Assembly (NCBI RefSeq): GCF_028745735.1
Contig: NZ_JAQZSM010000005.1
Span: 1 to 64,000 of the forward strand
Direction: 5' to 3'
Length of the DNA stretch: 64,000 nucleotides
From: Roseinatronobacter alkalisoli
Lineage (GTDB): Bacteria; Pseudomonadota; Alphaproteobacteria; Rhodobacterales; Rhodobacteraceae
Shown here piece after piece: positions 42,916-52,686 of this stretch. The translations under genes were made by a program, and so were the position numbers. The stretch's first letter is position 1. Each line of letters starts with the position of its first letter. The notes under the pieces were generated by a model that worked only from the letters and a program-made list of their open reading frames with translations, made no database searches and was not told where the DNA came from.

Positions 42916-43890
42916 TTGGTCTATGTCATCAGACGCTTGTTGCAGGCCGTCTTTCTGGCGCTGGTCATGTCCTTTCTGGTGTTCACCGGCATTTTTGCAG
43001 TGGGCAACCCGGTGGATATTCTGATCGACCCGGAGGCAACGCAGGCAGAGCGGGTGCGGTTGATCGCGCAGCTTGGGCTGGACCGCCCGTTCCACGAGCA
43101 ATACCTGATATTCCTTGGCAATGTCCTGCAGGGTGATTTCGGCAACAGCTTTGTTTATAACCGCCCCGCGCTTGGCCTGATCCTTGAACGCATGCCCGCC
43201 ACGCTGGAACTGGCATTTGCGGCGATTGTCATTGCCGTGGTGCTGGGCATTCCGCTGGGCATGTATGCCGGGTTGCGCCCCGGAAGCGCTGGCAGTCAGG
43301 CCGTCATGGCGGGGTCCATTCTTGGGTTCAGCGTGCCTAATTTCTGGCAGGCGATCATGCTGATCATGATTTTTGCGGTCATGCTGGGCTGGTTTCCGGT
43401 ATCCGGGCGCGGGCAGGTTGGCGAATTCTTCGGTGTCCGGTCCAGCCTGTTCACGCTGAACGGTCTGCAACATATCGCGTTGCCCGCGATCAATCTGGCA
43501 ATCGGGCATCTGGCGCTGGTCATCAGGCTGGCACGGTCAGGCACGCAGGAGGTGAAGGCGCAGGATTTCATCCGCTTCGCCCGCGCCAAGGGGCTGCATG
43601 AATCGCGTATCGTGCTGGTCCATTTGCTGCGCAACATCCTGATCCCGATCGTCACGCTTGTGGGCATGTCCTTTGGCGGGCTGATCGCCTTTGCCGTGGT
43701 GACAGAATCCATCTTCGCATGGCCCGGCATGGGCAAGCTGATCATCGACTCAATCCGCCAGCTGGATCGCCCTGTCGTGGTGGCCTATCTGATCGTGATT
43801 GTCGTGATTTTCATCATCCTGAACCTGCTGGTTGATCTTCTGTATTCGCTGATTGACCCGCGCATCCGGCTGGACGGGGCGAAGCAATGA
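42916..43890 (+). CDS. Peptide-type ABC importer permease (DppB type), TTG start
   Basis: A 324-residue inner-membrane protein. It begins VYVIRRLLQAVFLALVMSFLV after the initiator. TTG at 42916 is the only start in frame close to the AGGGAG site at 42903-42908. DppB features are FHEQYLIFLGNVLQGDFGNSF, VPNFWQAIMLIMIFAVMLGWFPVSG and the docking loop FARAKGLHESRIVLVHLLRNILIPIVT. It forms a channel with the product of 43887-44810. Confidence 0.92.
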   Translation: MVYVIRRLLQAVFLALVMSFLVFTGIFAVGNPVDILIDPEATQAERVRLIAQLGLDRPFHEQYLIFLGNVLQGDFGNSFVYNRPALGLILERMPATLELAFAAIVIAVVLGIPLGMYAGLRPGSAGSQAVMAGSILGFSVPNFWQAIMLIMIFAVMLGWFPVSGRGQVGEFFGVRSSLFTLNGLQHIALPAINLAIGHLALVIRLARSGTQEVKAQDFIRFARAKGLHESRIVLVHLLRNILIPIVTLVGMSFGGLIAFAVVTESIFAWPGMGKLIIDSIRQLDRPVVVAYLIVIVVIFIILNLLVDLLYSLIDPRIRLDGAKQ

Positions 43891-44810
43891 GCGAGACCGC
43901 AATATCCGCCGCTGCGTCGCCGGACGTAACACCCCCGCCAGAGCGCCCGGTGTGGCGGATCATCCGTGATTTCCGCAAAAGCCCGCTTGCGCTGTTCGGG
44001 CTGGCGCTGCTGGTGGTGATTATTGCCGCGGCCTTTCTGGCACCATGGATCACGCCGCAAAACCCATATGACCTGCGCAGTCTGAATATTATGGACAGTC
44101 GCCTTGCACCGGGCGAGGTTGGGTTTTCCGGGATTTCCTTCTGGCTGGGCACGGACGGGCAGGGGCGTGACATGTTCTCGGCCATATTATTTGGGCTGCG
44201 CATTTCACTGATGGTGGGCCTGATCGCCTGCACGGCGGCGCTGATCATCGGGCTGACACTTGGCCTGATCGCGGCGTATTTCGGCGGGCGGATCGATACT
44301 ATCGTCATGCGGCTGGTTGATCTGCACCTGTCCTTCCCGCCCATTCTTGTGGCGCTTATTCTGTTGGCAATACTGGGGCGCGGGCTGGAGAATATCATTT
44401 TCGCACTCATCATCGTGCAATGGGCGACATTCGCGCGCATGGCCCGCGCCACCGCCCTTTCAGAGCGTGGCCGCGAATATGTTGAAGCGGCCCAAAGCCT
44501 TGGCCTGTCGCAAACGCGCATTCTGTTTGGCCACCTGCTGCCCAACTGCCTGCCGCCGCTGATGGTGCTGTATACGGTGGAAATTGCCAGTGCGATTGCG
44601 CTGGAAGCGACGCTTTCGTTCCTGGGCGTTGGCCTGCCTGCCACGCAACCCAGCCTTGGCCTGTTGATCGCAAACGGGTTTCAGTTCGTGCTGTCCGGCC
44701 AATACTGGATCAGCGTGTTTCCCGGCATCGCGCTGCTTCTGCTGATTGTCGCAATCAATCTGGTGGGTGACCGGCTGCGCGATGTGCTGAACCCAAGGAA
44801 CATTACATGA
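43887..44810 (+). CDS. Peptide-type ABC importer permease (DppC type)
   Basis: A 307-residue membrane protein with the cytoplasmic N-terminal tail typical of DppC (about 30 residues). FLAPWITPQNPYDL, FWLGTDGQGRDMFSAILFGLRISL and the docking loop EYVEAAQSLGLSQTRILFGHLLPNCLPP stand in the family order. The start overlaps the previous stop by four bases and its own stop overlaps the first ATPase by four. Confidence 0.93.
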   Translation: MSETAISAAASPDVTPPPERPVWRIIRDFRKSPLALFGLALLVVIIAAAFLAPWITPQNPYDLRSLNIMDSRLAPGEVGFSGISFWLGTDGQGRDMFSAILFGLRISLMVGLIACTAALIIGLTLGLIAAYFGGRIDTIVMRLVDLHLSFPPILVALILLAILGRGLENIIFALIIVQWATFARMARATALSERGREYVEAAQSLGLSQTRILFGHLLPNCLPPLMVLYTVEIASAIALEATLSFLGVGLPATQPSLGLLIANGFQFVLSGQYWISVFPGIALLLLIVAINLVGDRLRDVLNPRNIT

Positions 44811-45778
44811 GCCTGCTGGAAATCGACAATCTGCAGACGCATTTCTTCACCTCTGGCGGGGTGGTGAAGGCGGTGGATGGCGTCAGTTATCATGTGAACC
44901 GGGGCGAGGTTCTGGCGGTGGTGGGCGAATCCGGGTCGGGAAAATCGGTCACCGGCCTGTCGGTAATGGGGCTGATCGATGCGCCGGGGCGCGTGGTCGG
45001 TGGCTCTATCCGTTTTGACGGGCGCGAGATTGCGAACTTGCCATCGCATGAGATGCGGCAGCTGCGCGGTGCGCGCATTGCCATGATCTTTCAGGACCCG
45101 ATGATGACGCTGAACCCCGTCCTGCGGGTCGATACCCAGATGGTCGAGACGATCCATGCCCATCGCGATATGCCGAAACAGGAGGCATGGGCGCTGTGCC
45201 GCGACACTTTGGGCCGTGTGGGCATTCCGGCCCCTGACGAGCGCATGTGCGCCTACCCACACCAGTTTTCCGGCGGCATGCGCCAACGTGTAGCCATCGC
45301 CATTGCGCTGCTGAACAAACCCGACCTGATCATCGCGGATGAGCCGACAACAGCGCTGGATGTAACCATTCAGGCGCAGATCCTGCACCTGATGCAAGGG
45401 TTGGTCGAGGAGGACGGCACCGGCCTTGTCTGGATCACGCATGATCTGTCGGTGGTGGCGGGTTTCGCCGACCGGGTCGCGGTCATGTATGCGGGCGAAA
45501 TTGTTGAACAGGCCACGACTGACGGGCTGATAGAGGCCCCGCAACACCCATATTCGCGCGGACTGATCGGGTCTGTCCCATCGCGCAATCGGCGCGGCGC
45601 GCGGCTGGCGCAAATTCCGGGCGGCGCGCCCCCTGCGGTGAACCGCCCTGTCGGGTGTCGCTTCGCACCGCGCTGCGCCTATCGGATGGAGGGGTGCGCC
45701 GCGCCGCAGGTGTTGCGCGACAATGTGCGCTGCTGGCGCGCTGCTGACTTGCCAGCCTTTGAAGAGGTGCTGGCATGA
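44807..45778 (+). CDS. Peptide-type ABC importer ATP-binding protein (DppD type)
   Basis: A 323-residue ATPase: Walker A GESGSGKS near 42-49, signature [12 protein letters not shown] near 158, Walker [15 protein letters not shown] near 178 and the switch [10 protein letters not shown]. The C-terminal extension has the oligopeptide-type iron-sulfur-like cysteine cluster [17 protein letters not shown]. The gene lies in the fixed order permease-permease-ATPase-ATPase-binding protein. Confidence 0.94.
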   Translation: MSLLEIDNLQTHFFTSGGVVKAVDGVSYHVNRGEVLAVVGESGSGKSVTGLSVMGLIDAPGRVVGGSIRFDGREIANLPSHEMRQLRGARIAMIFQDPMMTLNPVLRVDTQMVETIHAHRDMPKQEAWALCRDTLGRVGIPAPDERMCAYPHQFSGGMRQRVAIAIALLNKPDLIIADEPTTALDVTIQAQILHLMQGLVEEDGTGLVWITHDLSVVAGFADRVAVMYAGEIVEQATTDGLIEAPQHPYSRGLIGSVPSRNRRGARLAQIPGGAPPAVNRPVGCRFAPRCAYRMEGCAAPQVLRDNVRCWRAADLPAFEEVLA

Positions 45779-46755
45779 CTGCGCTTCTGACCCTTGAGAA
45801 TGTGTCCAAACGGTTTTCCAAGCCGCAGGACATTGCCGTGCGGCTGGCGCGTCGGCTTGGGGCGAACATCCCCAATGAAACCGTGCATGCGGTGGATGAC
45901 GTGACGCTTTCGGTGAATGCGGGCGAAGTGGTGGGTTTGGTGGGCGAATCCGGCTGCGGCAAGTCCACCCTTGGGCGGGTTGCGGCGGGCATCCATGCGC
46001 CCAGCGACGGGCGGCTTTTGTGGAAGGGCGAACAGGCCACCGGCACGCGCGAAGCACGGCTGAAAGTGCAGATGGTGTTTCAGGATCCCATGTCCTCGCT
46101 CAACCCGCGGCACAGGGTGGACCGGATCATCACTGAAGCACCGCGTTTCCATGGCCAGATCACGGCACGCGAAGCGGATAGTTTTGCCGCCGCATTGTTG
46201 GAAAAAGTCGGGCTGGACCCGAATTTCCGCGCCCGCTATCCGCATCAGTTTTCCGGCGGTCAGCGTCAGCGCATTGCGATTGCGCGGGCACTGGCGGTGA
46301 AGCCGGAAATCATTGTGGCTGATGAATCCGTGTCAGCGCTGGATGTGTCGGTGCAGGCGCAGGTGCTGAACCTGTTCATGGACCTGCGCAGCGAACTGGG
46401 GCTGGCATATCTGTTCATCAGCCATGATCTGGGCGTGGTTGAACATATCGCGGACCGGGTTGTCATCATGTATCTGGGCCGCGTCGTGGAAGAGGCCCGC
46501 ACAGAAGATTTGTTTGCCAATCCGCTGCACCCCTATGCGCAGGCCCTTCTGAATGAAGTGCCCCGCCTGACGACCGGCAAGCGCCGGTTTCAGCCGATCA
46601 AGGGGGAAATCCCTTCACCACTCAACCCGCCAACGGGTTGCCATTTTCACCCTCGTTGCCCCTTGGCCGACGGGGAATGCCGTGCCCTGCGCCCTGCGCT
46701 ACGTCAGGTCGCACCGGGGCGCACAGTTGCCTGTCACAAAGTGACAGGCCCATAA
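45775..46755 (+). CDS. Peptide-type ABC importer ATP-binding protein (DppF type)
   Basis: A 326-residue ATPase: Walker [10 protein letters not shown] near 59-67, signature [15 protein letters not shown] and Walker B IIVADESVSALDVS. The P of the common DEP motif is S, which is frequent in this subgroup and not inactivating. The C-terminal cysteine cluster is CHFHPRCPLADGECRALRP. There is an unusual insert VRLARRLGANIPNETVHA before the Walker A domain. It overlaps the DppD gene by four bases and is followed after 17 bases by the binding protein. Confidence 0.93.
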   Translation: MTALLTLENVSKRFSKPQDIAVRLARRLGANIPNETVHAVDDVTLSVNAGEVVGLVGESGCGKSTLGRVAAGIHAPSDGRLLWKGEQATGTREARLKVQMVFQDPMSSLNPRHRVDRIITEAPRFHGQITAREADSFAAALLEKVGLDPNFRARYPHQFSGGQRQRIAIARALAVKPEIIVADESVSALDVSVQAQVLNLFMDLRSELGLAYLFISHDLGVVEHIADRVVIMYLGRVVEEARTEDLFANPLHPYAQALLNEVPRLTTGKRRFQPIKGEIPSPLNPPTGCHFHPRCPLADGECRALRPALRQVAPGRTVACHKVTGP

Positions 46756-46772
46756 CAGGGAGATACGAGACC

Positions 46773-48326
46773 ATGACAAAACTATCGCAATACTTGGGTG
46801 CAACGGCGCTGGTCGCCCTTATGGCTGGTACTGCCGGGGCGCAAAGCATTACCGCAGGGCTTGCTGCTGCGCCATCCTCGATGGACCCGCATTTCGCCAC
46901 CACGGGCCAGAACCAGCAGCTTGCTGCCATCCTTTATGACCGGTTGATCCATATCGGCCCCGATGGCAATTTTGTCCCCGGTCTGGCAACGGAATGGAGC
47001 GTGTCGGACGACCGCCTGACCTGGACCTTCACACTGCGCGAAGGCGTTACCTTCCATGATGGCAGCCCGTTCACGGCGGCAGATGCGGTGTTCACATTCG
47101 AACGCATCCCCGAAGTGCCCAACAGCCCCGCGCCCTTCACCCAGCGCCTTGCCGCGATTGAAAGTGCTGAAGCTGTGGATGACCACACGCTGGTCATTAC
47201 CACATCGGCACCGGCACCGGGCCTGCCCACGGACCTGTCCACCATCTATATCGTGTCGCAAAACGTTGGCGACGCGGAAAGTGCCGATTTCGACCGTGGC
47301 ACGGCGGCTATCGGCACCGGGCCTTACCGTCAGGTCAGCTATAGCCCCGGCGAAAACCTGATGATCGAACGCAATCCGGATTATTGGGGCGATGCGCCGG
47401 ATTTTGAGGATGTCACGATCCGCTTTCTGGAGAATTCGGCCAGCCGCGTGGCGTCCTTGCAGGCGGGCGAGGTGGATTTCATCGATGCAGTGCCGCCCAA
47501 TGATCTGGACCGCCTGCGCGGGATGGATGCGGTGACTGTGGTGGCGGCCCCTTCGGCGCGGATGCTGTATATGGGCGTTGATCAGATGGAAGACACCACC
47601 ATCCGGATTGACCCGTCGGTTGGCAACCCGTTCCGCGACCAGCGCGTGCGCGAGGCGCTGAGTCTTGCAATTAACCGAGAAGCCATCATCGACCGTATTC
47701 AGTTCAATTCCGGTGCGCCTGCCAACCAGTTCGCGCCAGAAGGTATCTTTGGCCATAACCCCGACATTCCACAGCCCGAATATAACCCGGAACGCGCCCG
47801 CGAGTTGCTGGAGGAAGCAGGCTATGGTGATGGCTGGTCGATGACCATTCACGGCCCCGCCGGGCGCTATGTGAACGACACCGATGTGTTGCTGGCCGTC
47901 GGGCAGATGTGGTCTCAGATCGGCCTTGATATCGAGGTAGAGAATGTGCCCGCCAATGTCTATTTCGGGCAGGCGACAGCGCGCGAATTCTCGGCCTTCA
48001 TGGTTGCCTTCGGGATTACTACAGGCGAAAGCAGCCTTGCATTGCGCAATGTGCTGGGAACCGCGGACGAGGAACGCGGCTGGGGCTCCAACAACCGTTT
48101 CCGCTATTCCAGCGAGGCATTTGATGACGCCCTTGCCCGCGCGTTTGACGCATTCGAGGATGATGAACGCGAAGCCGCCCTGCAGGAAGCCGCCGCCATA
48201 GCAGCCGAAGATGTGGCGGTCATCCCGCTTTACTGGGAAGGGAACAACTGGGCCGTGCGCGGAGAGATAGAGTTCACACCCAGCCCTGATGGCCGTTCGC
48301 TGATCACCAATATCAGCCAGCGGTAA
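46773..48326 (+). CDS. Family 5 (peptide type) ABC substrate-binding protein
   Basis: About 517 residues from ATG 46773 with AGGGAG upstream; the extension from 46638 overlaps the ATPase. The signal peptide is about residues 1-24, cleaved after TAGAQ or earlier. Family marks are SMDPHFATTGQNQQLAAILYD, LREGVTFHDGSPFTAADAVFTFER, GTGPYRQVSYSPGENLMIERNPDYWG in separate blocks, and VREALSLAINREAI. Despite the peptide-family fold, its neighbour is an esterase-like hydrolase, so the ligand may be an ester, acyl peptide or amide. Confidence 0.93.
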   Translation: MTKLSQYLGATALVALMAGTAGAQSITAGLAAAPSSMDPHFATTGQNQQLAAILYDRLIHIGPDGNFVPGLATEWSVSDDRLTWTFTLREGVTFHDGSPFTAADAVFTFERIPEVPNSPAPFTQRLAAIESAEAVDDHTLVITTSAPAPGLPTDLSTIYIVSQNVGDAESADFDRGTAAIGTGPYRQVSYSPGENLMIERNPDYWGDAPDFEDVTIRFLENSASRVASLQAGEVDFIDAVPPNDLDRLRGMDAVTVVAAPSARMLYMGVDQMEDTTIRIDPSVGNPFRDQRVREALSLAINREAIIDRIQFNSGAPANQFAPEGIFGHNPDIPQPEYNPERARELLEEAGYGDGWSMTIHGPAGRYVNDTDVLLAVGQMWSQIGLDIEVENVPANVYFGQATAREFSAFMVAFGITTGESSLALRNVLGTADEERGWGSNNRFRYSSEAFDDALARAFDAFEDDEREAALQEAAAIAAEDVAVIPLYWEGNNWAVRGEIEFTPSPDGRSLITNISQR

Positions 48327-48331
48327 GCCCT

Positions 48332-50179
48332 ATGCCTGTTGTCAGCCACACGCCCGATGCAGACACACTACGCGACATCATGGTGCCCATGCGTGACGGT
48401 GTCCGGCTGGCGACAGATGTGTTTTTTCCACAGAATGCGGGCCGTGGTCCATGGCCCGCGATCCTTGAACGCACGCCCTATGACAAGCACGAAGCGCGGG
48501 TGAATGAATATACCCAGCGTCATCCGCAGGTCTTTGGCCGCGAAGAACTGGCACGGTTCTTCACCGATGCGGGCTTTGTCGTGGTGTTTCAGGATTGTCG
48601 TGGACGCTACGGGTCAGAAGGTCGTTTCACCAAATACCGGGGCGAGGCTGAGGATGGTTTCGACACCATCGGTTGGATTGCGCGGCAGGACTGGTGCGAC
48701 GGGCAAGTGGCCACGATGGGCATGTCCTACTCCGCTCATACCCAGATGGCTGCGGCCTGCCTGAACCCGCCTGCATTGGCGGCCATGATATGCGATTGCG
48801 GTGGGTTCTCCAACGCGTATCAGGGCGGTATCCGTTTTGGTGGGGCGCTGGAACTGAAACAGGTGACATGGGCCTTCCGCCATGCGCTGCGGTCCCGCGC
48901 GGCTGCCGCCGACCCGGTGGCGAAGGCCGCCCTTGAAGCCACTGATCTGCGCGACTGGATGCACCGCCTGCCATGGACACAAGGCCATTCCCCGCTATCG
49001 CCTGTCCCTGATTACGAGCAGTTCCTGTTCGAACAATGGACACATAATATGTTTGACGACTACTGGAAAATTCCGGCCCTTTATGCCGCCGGTTGGCATA
49101 AAACCATGCGCCGGATTCCCAGTGTGCATATCTCCGGCTGGTATGATCCCTATGCCGTTACAGCGGTTGAGAATTTCACCGGCTTGCGTGACGCCGGACA
49201 TGAGACAAGCCTTATTCTGGGTCCATGGACCCATGGCGACCGTTCGCGTTCCTATGCGGGCGATGTGGATTTCGGCGCGGATTGCACGTTTGATACGGGC
49301 ATGGGGCAGGATTTCGTTCAGTTCCGCATCGACACATTCCGCCGCCATCTGCTGGGGGCCGAACTGCCGCCCGGTCCGCGCGTGCGGTATTTTGTAATGG
49401 GTGGGGGCGATGGGCGGCGCAACGGCGCGGGGCGCATGTATCACGGCGGCACATGGCATGTCGCGAATACATGGCCGCCCGAGGATTCGGTGCCCACCAG
49501 ATTGTTTCTTGACGCAATGGGCCACCTGACCGGGGCGCCGCCCCAGGCTGTGGGTGCGCGGTCCTTTCTGTTTGATCCGGAAAGGCCGGTGCCGACAACA
49601 GGCGGACCGATCACCTCTGGTGCGCCGTTGATGGTCGGCGGTGCGTTCGATCAGACAGAGCGGCCAGACCTGTTCAACGCCACTGCGCCGGGAATGCCGC
49701 TGGCCAGCCGCGCTGATGTGCTGATCTTTGAAACCGCGCCGCTTGACCGGGCCGTGACGATTGCGGGCGATGTGTCTGTGTCGCTTTTTGTCAGCTCGGA
49801 CCGCCCGACAACGGATTTCACCGCAAAGCTGGTGGATGTGTACCCTGCTACGTCAGATTACCCGCATGGCTATGCTATGAACCTGTCAGACGGCATTCTG
49901 CGCACATGCTATCGCGACGGGTTTGACAAACAGCGCCCGCTTGAAAGTGGCGAAATTGTCGAGGTTCTGGTGCGGCTTTACCCGACCGCAAACCGGTTTG
50001 AACCCGGTCATCGCATCCGGCTGGAAATATCGTCATCCAATTTTCCGCGTTTTGATGTTAATCCCAACGATACGGTCGGGAATGACCTGAGTGGCACGAA
50101 GTTCAGGGCACTTAACGCGGTGCATTGCGGGCCGGGGCATTTATCCTGTCTTCTGGTGAACCTGCTTCCCTCTCGTTAG
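48332..50179 (+). CDS. CocE/NonD-family serine hydrolase
   Basis: A 615-residue enzyme with the X-Pro dipeptidyl-peptidase-like alpha/beta hydrolase domain and a C-terminal jelly-roll domain. The nucleophile is S132 in MGMSYSAHTQM, the acid lies in SGWYDPYAVTAVENF near residue 275 and the histidine in LGPWTHGDRS near 300. VPMRDGVRLATDVFFP and RTPYDKHEAR are family tracts at the N-terminus, and C-terminal FEPGHRIRLEISSSNFPRFDVN completes it. The family hydrolyses esters, amides and proline peptides. There is no signal peptide, so it works on imported substrate. It is six bases downstream of the binding protein. Confidence 0.93.
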   Translation: MPVVSHTPDADTLRDIMVPMRDGVRLATDVFFPQNAGRGPWPAILERTPYDKHEARVNEYTQRHPQVFGREELARFFTDAGFVVVFQDCRGRYGSEGRFTKYRGEAEDGFDTIGWIARQDWCDGQVATMGMSYSAHTQMAAACLNPPALAAMICDCGGFSNAYQGGIRFGGALELKQVTWAFRHALRSRAAAADPVAKAALEATDLRDWMHRLPWTQGHSPLSPVPDYEQFLFEQWTHNMFDDYWKIPALYAAGWHKTMRRIPSVHISGWYDPYAVTAVENFTGLRDAGHETSLILGPWTHGDRSRSYAGDVDFGADCTFDTGMGQDFVQFRIDTFRRHLLGAELPPGPRVRYFVMGGGDGRRNGAGRMYHGGTWHVANTWPPEDSVPTRLFLDAMGHLTGAPPQAVGARSFLFDPERPVPTTGGPITSGAPLMVGGAFDQTERPDLFNATAPGMPLASRADVLIFETAPLDRAVTIAGDVSVSLFVSSDRPTTDFTAKLVDVYPATSDYPHGYAMNLSDGILRTCYRDGFDKQRPLESGEIVEVLVRLYPTANRFEPGHRIRLEISSSNFPRFDVNPNDTVGNDLSGTKFRALNAVHCGPGHLSCLLVNLLPSR

Positions 50180-50282
50180 AGAACCGCAAACCTGCCACTG
50201 CCTTCCGGGGGGGGGTGGTCGGACTGTCTGCTTTATGCGAACCTGCGCGCAATATTCTGCTGCGAGCCGTGATGCGCAGCGA

Positions 50283-50308
50283 TTGACTTGGCATATTGTG
50301 CGAGTCAA
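50283..50308. promoter_or_regulatory. Candidate promoter and operator of the second lysR gene
   Basis: TTGACT at 50283-50288 and AGTCAA at 50303-50308 form perfect six-base inverted arms separated by 14 bases. The left arm also reads as a -35 box with CAAATG 17 bases later. A LysR autoregulatory site at this distance (42 bases) from ATG 50350 is plausible. The rest of 50180-50349 holds only a G-run at about 50205-50213. Confidence 0.45.
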
Positions 50309-50349
50309 ATGTAAATATAGCCAAAAAACATAACGGAAATGGTATACAG

Positions 50350-51318
50350 ATGTCGCAACGCACAGCCCTGTCGGGGCTTCATGACGATTTTATCCGGCGC
50401 GGATTGCGTTTGCCACATCTTCGGTTGCTGGTAGCGTTGAAAAGTACCGGGCAGATGTCAGGCGCTGCATCGAATATCGCCATAACGCAACCGGCGGCGT
50501 CACGGCTGATGGGGGAGCTTGAGAAGATCGTTGGCGCCCCACTTTATGAAAGGCACGCCAAAGGCGTGTCCCTGACACTTTCGGGGTCGTTGCTGGCCGA
50601 CAAAGCCCATGCAATGCTGCGTCAGCTGGACGATGCAAGGAACGAAATCCGCGAACTTGTTGACGGTGTTCGCGGTCACGTCCGCATCGGGGCTGTGACC
50701 GGGCCGGCATTGGAAATCGTTATTCCCGCGCTGCGTAAACTGCGCGACGCATTTCCGGAAATCGAGATTTCGGTTGATGTGGAAACATCAGATAAACTGA
50801 TCGACTCCTTATTATCGCGTGATCTGGATTTTTATATCGGGCGCTTGCCGCATGGCATTGACGCGCGCGCTGTGCGCATGCGCTGTATCGGACCGGAACC
50901 TTTGGCACTTATTACGCATGTGAATCACCCGCTGACGCAGCTGCGCAACGTGTCGATACACCAGTGTCTGCCCTATGACTGGGTCATGCAGCCGCCGAAC
51001 GGGTTGATGCGCCGCGAAGTTGAAACCTATCTGCTGGAAAATGGTTATCCGATCCCGGAGCGTATCCTGAGCACATCGTCGCTGCTTCTTACATTGGGGA
51101 TCATCAGCGAGACCAACGCAATTGCGCCGGTCGCCCGCTCGGTCGCAGAGTTCTATTCACGGCGCAGCGGTCTGGGCGGCAATATCGCCTTGCTGGACAT
51201 GGTCGACGAAATTGCCATCTCGCCCTATTCCATCGTGCTTCCGTCCGGAACGGAGCTGTCACCAGCGGCCCGGCGCGTGCTGTCCGCGCTTGAGCTGCAG
51301 CCTGAACACGCGCCCTGA
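50350..51318 (+). CDS. LysR-family transcriptional regulator (GbpR/PcaQ-like)
   Basis: About 322 residues from ATG 50350; an in-frame GTG at 50296 would add 18 residues without a better ribosome binding site. The winged helix is LRLPHLRLLVALKSTGQMSG with NIAITQPAASRLMGELEKIVGAPLYERHAKGVSLT. The effector domain has VRGHVRIGAVTGPALEIVIPALRKL, DFYIGRLPHGIDARAVRM and HPLTQLRNVSIHQCLPYDWVMQPP. This arrangement recalls the GbpR/PcaQ branch that controls sugar or aromatic-acid genes. Its target is not obvious; the hydrolase operon ends 170 bases upstream and cfa lies convergent. Confidence 0.9.
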   Translation: MSQRTALSGLHDDFIRRGLRLPHLRLLVALKSTGQMSGAASNIAITQPAASRLMGELEKIVGAPLYERHAKGVSLTLSGSLLADKAHAMLRQLDDARNEIRELVDGVRGHVRIGAVTGPALEIVIPALRKLRDAFPEIEISVDVETSDKLIDSLLSRDLDFYIGRLPHGIDARAVRMRCIGPEPLALITHVNHPLTQLRNVSIHQCLPYDWVMQPPNGLMRREVETYLLENGYPIPERILSTSSLLLTLGIISETNAIAPVARSVAEFYSRRSGLGGNIALLDMVDEIAISPYSIVLPSGTELSPAARRVLSALELQPEHAP

Positions 51319-51393
51319 TACGCTATGACCCCCGCGACAACCGGCCGACAGCAAAATGCATCAGCTGATGCCTGACGGCCGGTCTTGCTGTGC

Positions 51394-52686
51394 TTATTCC
51401 GCTGCCTTCGCCATTGCGTCGTCGTGCAATTCTGTCTCGCGCTGGCGATAAGCGTCTTCGGCTGTCTGAATGTAGTTGCGCGCAAGTGGCAAGACATTCT
51501 GATCGCGCACCATCTGAATCTGGTGGACAACAAGCCCCTGATAGCGAAAAGCGCTTTCGGATGCGGCAAGGTAGAATTCCCACATCCGCGCGAAACGTTC
51601 GTCATAAAGTGCGACCGCCTGTTCCCGTCTGGCCATGAATCGCTCCCGCCAGTGGCGCAGAGTTTCGGCGTAATGCAGGCGCAGCACCTCTATATCTGTG
51701 ACCACAAGCCCCTGCCGTTCGATTTCAGGCAGCACCTCGGAAAGGGACGGCATGTGACCGCCGGGAAAGATATATTTCAGGATCCAGGCGTTGGTTTCAG
51801 TCGGTGGCGTTGTCCGGCCAATATAATGGAGAACCGCAACACCGTCATCGGCAAGCAGACTGCGGACCTTTGAGAAGAACTCATGATAACTTTTGCGCCC
51901 CACATGCTCGAACATCCCGACTGAAACAATCCGGTCGAAACGTTCGTCCAGCAAGCGATAGTCCCGCAGTTCAAAATTCAGACGACCCTGAAGACCTTCG
52001 TCTTCCGCCCGTGCCCGTGAAACGGCAAGCTGTTCTTCAGACAGTGTAACGCCCTTGACGCGCGCTTTGGCGTAACGGGCCAGATATATGCCCAGACCGC
52101 CCCAGCCTGATCCGATATCCAGCACGCTGTGTCCCGGTTGCACATGGAGCTTGGCAACAAGATGCCGCTTCTTGGCCATTTGCGCATCTTCCAGTGTAGT
52201 TTCCGGCGTTTCGAAATAGGCGCAGGAATACTGCTGGTCGCTGTCAAGGAACAGTTCGTAAAGTCGTCCATCCAGATCATAGTGATGGGCAACGTTCCGC
52301 TTTGATTTGCCGACCGAATTATAGCTGGTGAAACGCAGCACCAGCCGGAACACGCTGCGCGTGACGCGCGACATCCCCGGGGGGTCATCGGATCCGAGAT
52401 TCTGAAAGATGACAGCAAGAAGATCATAGATCGATCCCTTGATCATCTGTACATCACCATCCATGAACCCCTCACCCAAGGCCAGGTCGGGGTTCAGTAC
52501 CAGACGGAACACCCTGTCCCAGGTTGCGATGCGGATGTGAACCTTCGTGCCGGTCTGATCGCCCATCCGGTAGCGCTGTCCGTCCGGGCCATCAACGATA
52601 AGCGTTCCGCTACGGAAGATTGCGGTGATCAGGGCTTCAAACCGCTTGCGCGCAAATTTGCGCATGACCTTTGGCATTATCTTCAT
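51394..52686 (-). CDS. cfa: Cyclopropane-fatty-acyl-phospholipid synthase family methyltransferase
   Basis: A 430-residue protein. After an N-terminal region (MPKVMRKFARKRFEALITAI, SGTLIVDGPDGQRYRMGD, LALGEGFMDGDVQMIKGSIYDLL) comes a class I SAM methyltransferase with motif I VLDIGSGWGGLGIYLARYAK near residue 193 and VTLSEEQLAVSRARAEDEG. The segment FDRIVSVGMFEHVGRKSYHEFFSKV follows. The conserved Cfa tracts YSCAYFETPETTLEDAQ and FIFPGGHMPS (here YIFPGGHMPSLSE) are present. It adds a methylene from SAM to unsaturated acyl chains of membrane lipids. Family members with other lipid-modifying roles cannot be excluded. Confidence 0.9.
   Translation of the reverse strand: MKIMPKVMRKFARKRFEALITAIFRSGTLIVDGPDGQRYRMGDQTGTKVHIRIATWDRVFRLVLNPDLALGEGFMDGDVQMIKGSIYDLLAVIFQNLGSDDPPGMSRVTRSVFRLVLRFTSYNSVGKSKRNVAHHYDLDGRLYELFLDSDQQYSCAYFETPETTLEDAQMAKKRHLVAKLHVQPGHSVLDIGSGWGGLGIYLARYAKARVKGVTLSEEQLAVSRARAEDEGLQGRLNFELRDYRLLDERFDRIVSVGMFEHVGRKSYHEFFSKVRSLLADDGVAVLHYIGRTTPPTETNAWILKYIFPGGHMPSLSEVLPEIERQGLVVTDIEVLRLHYAETLRHWRERFMARREQAVALYDERFARMWEFYLAASESAFRYQGLVVHQIQMVRDQNVLPLARNYIQTAEDAYRQRETELHDDAMAKAAE

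Noticed and set aside
45775-46755. DES in place of DEP in Walker B of the DppF-type ATPase as a sign of inactivity
   Set aside because: The catalytic glutamate is kept and the P to S change is common in this subgroup.
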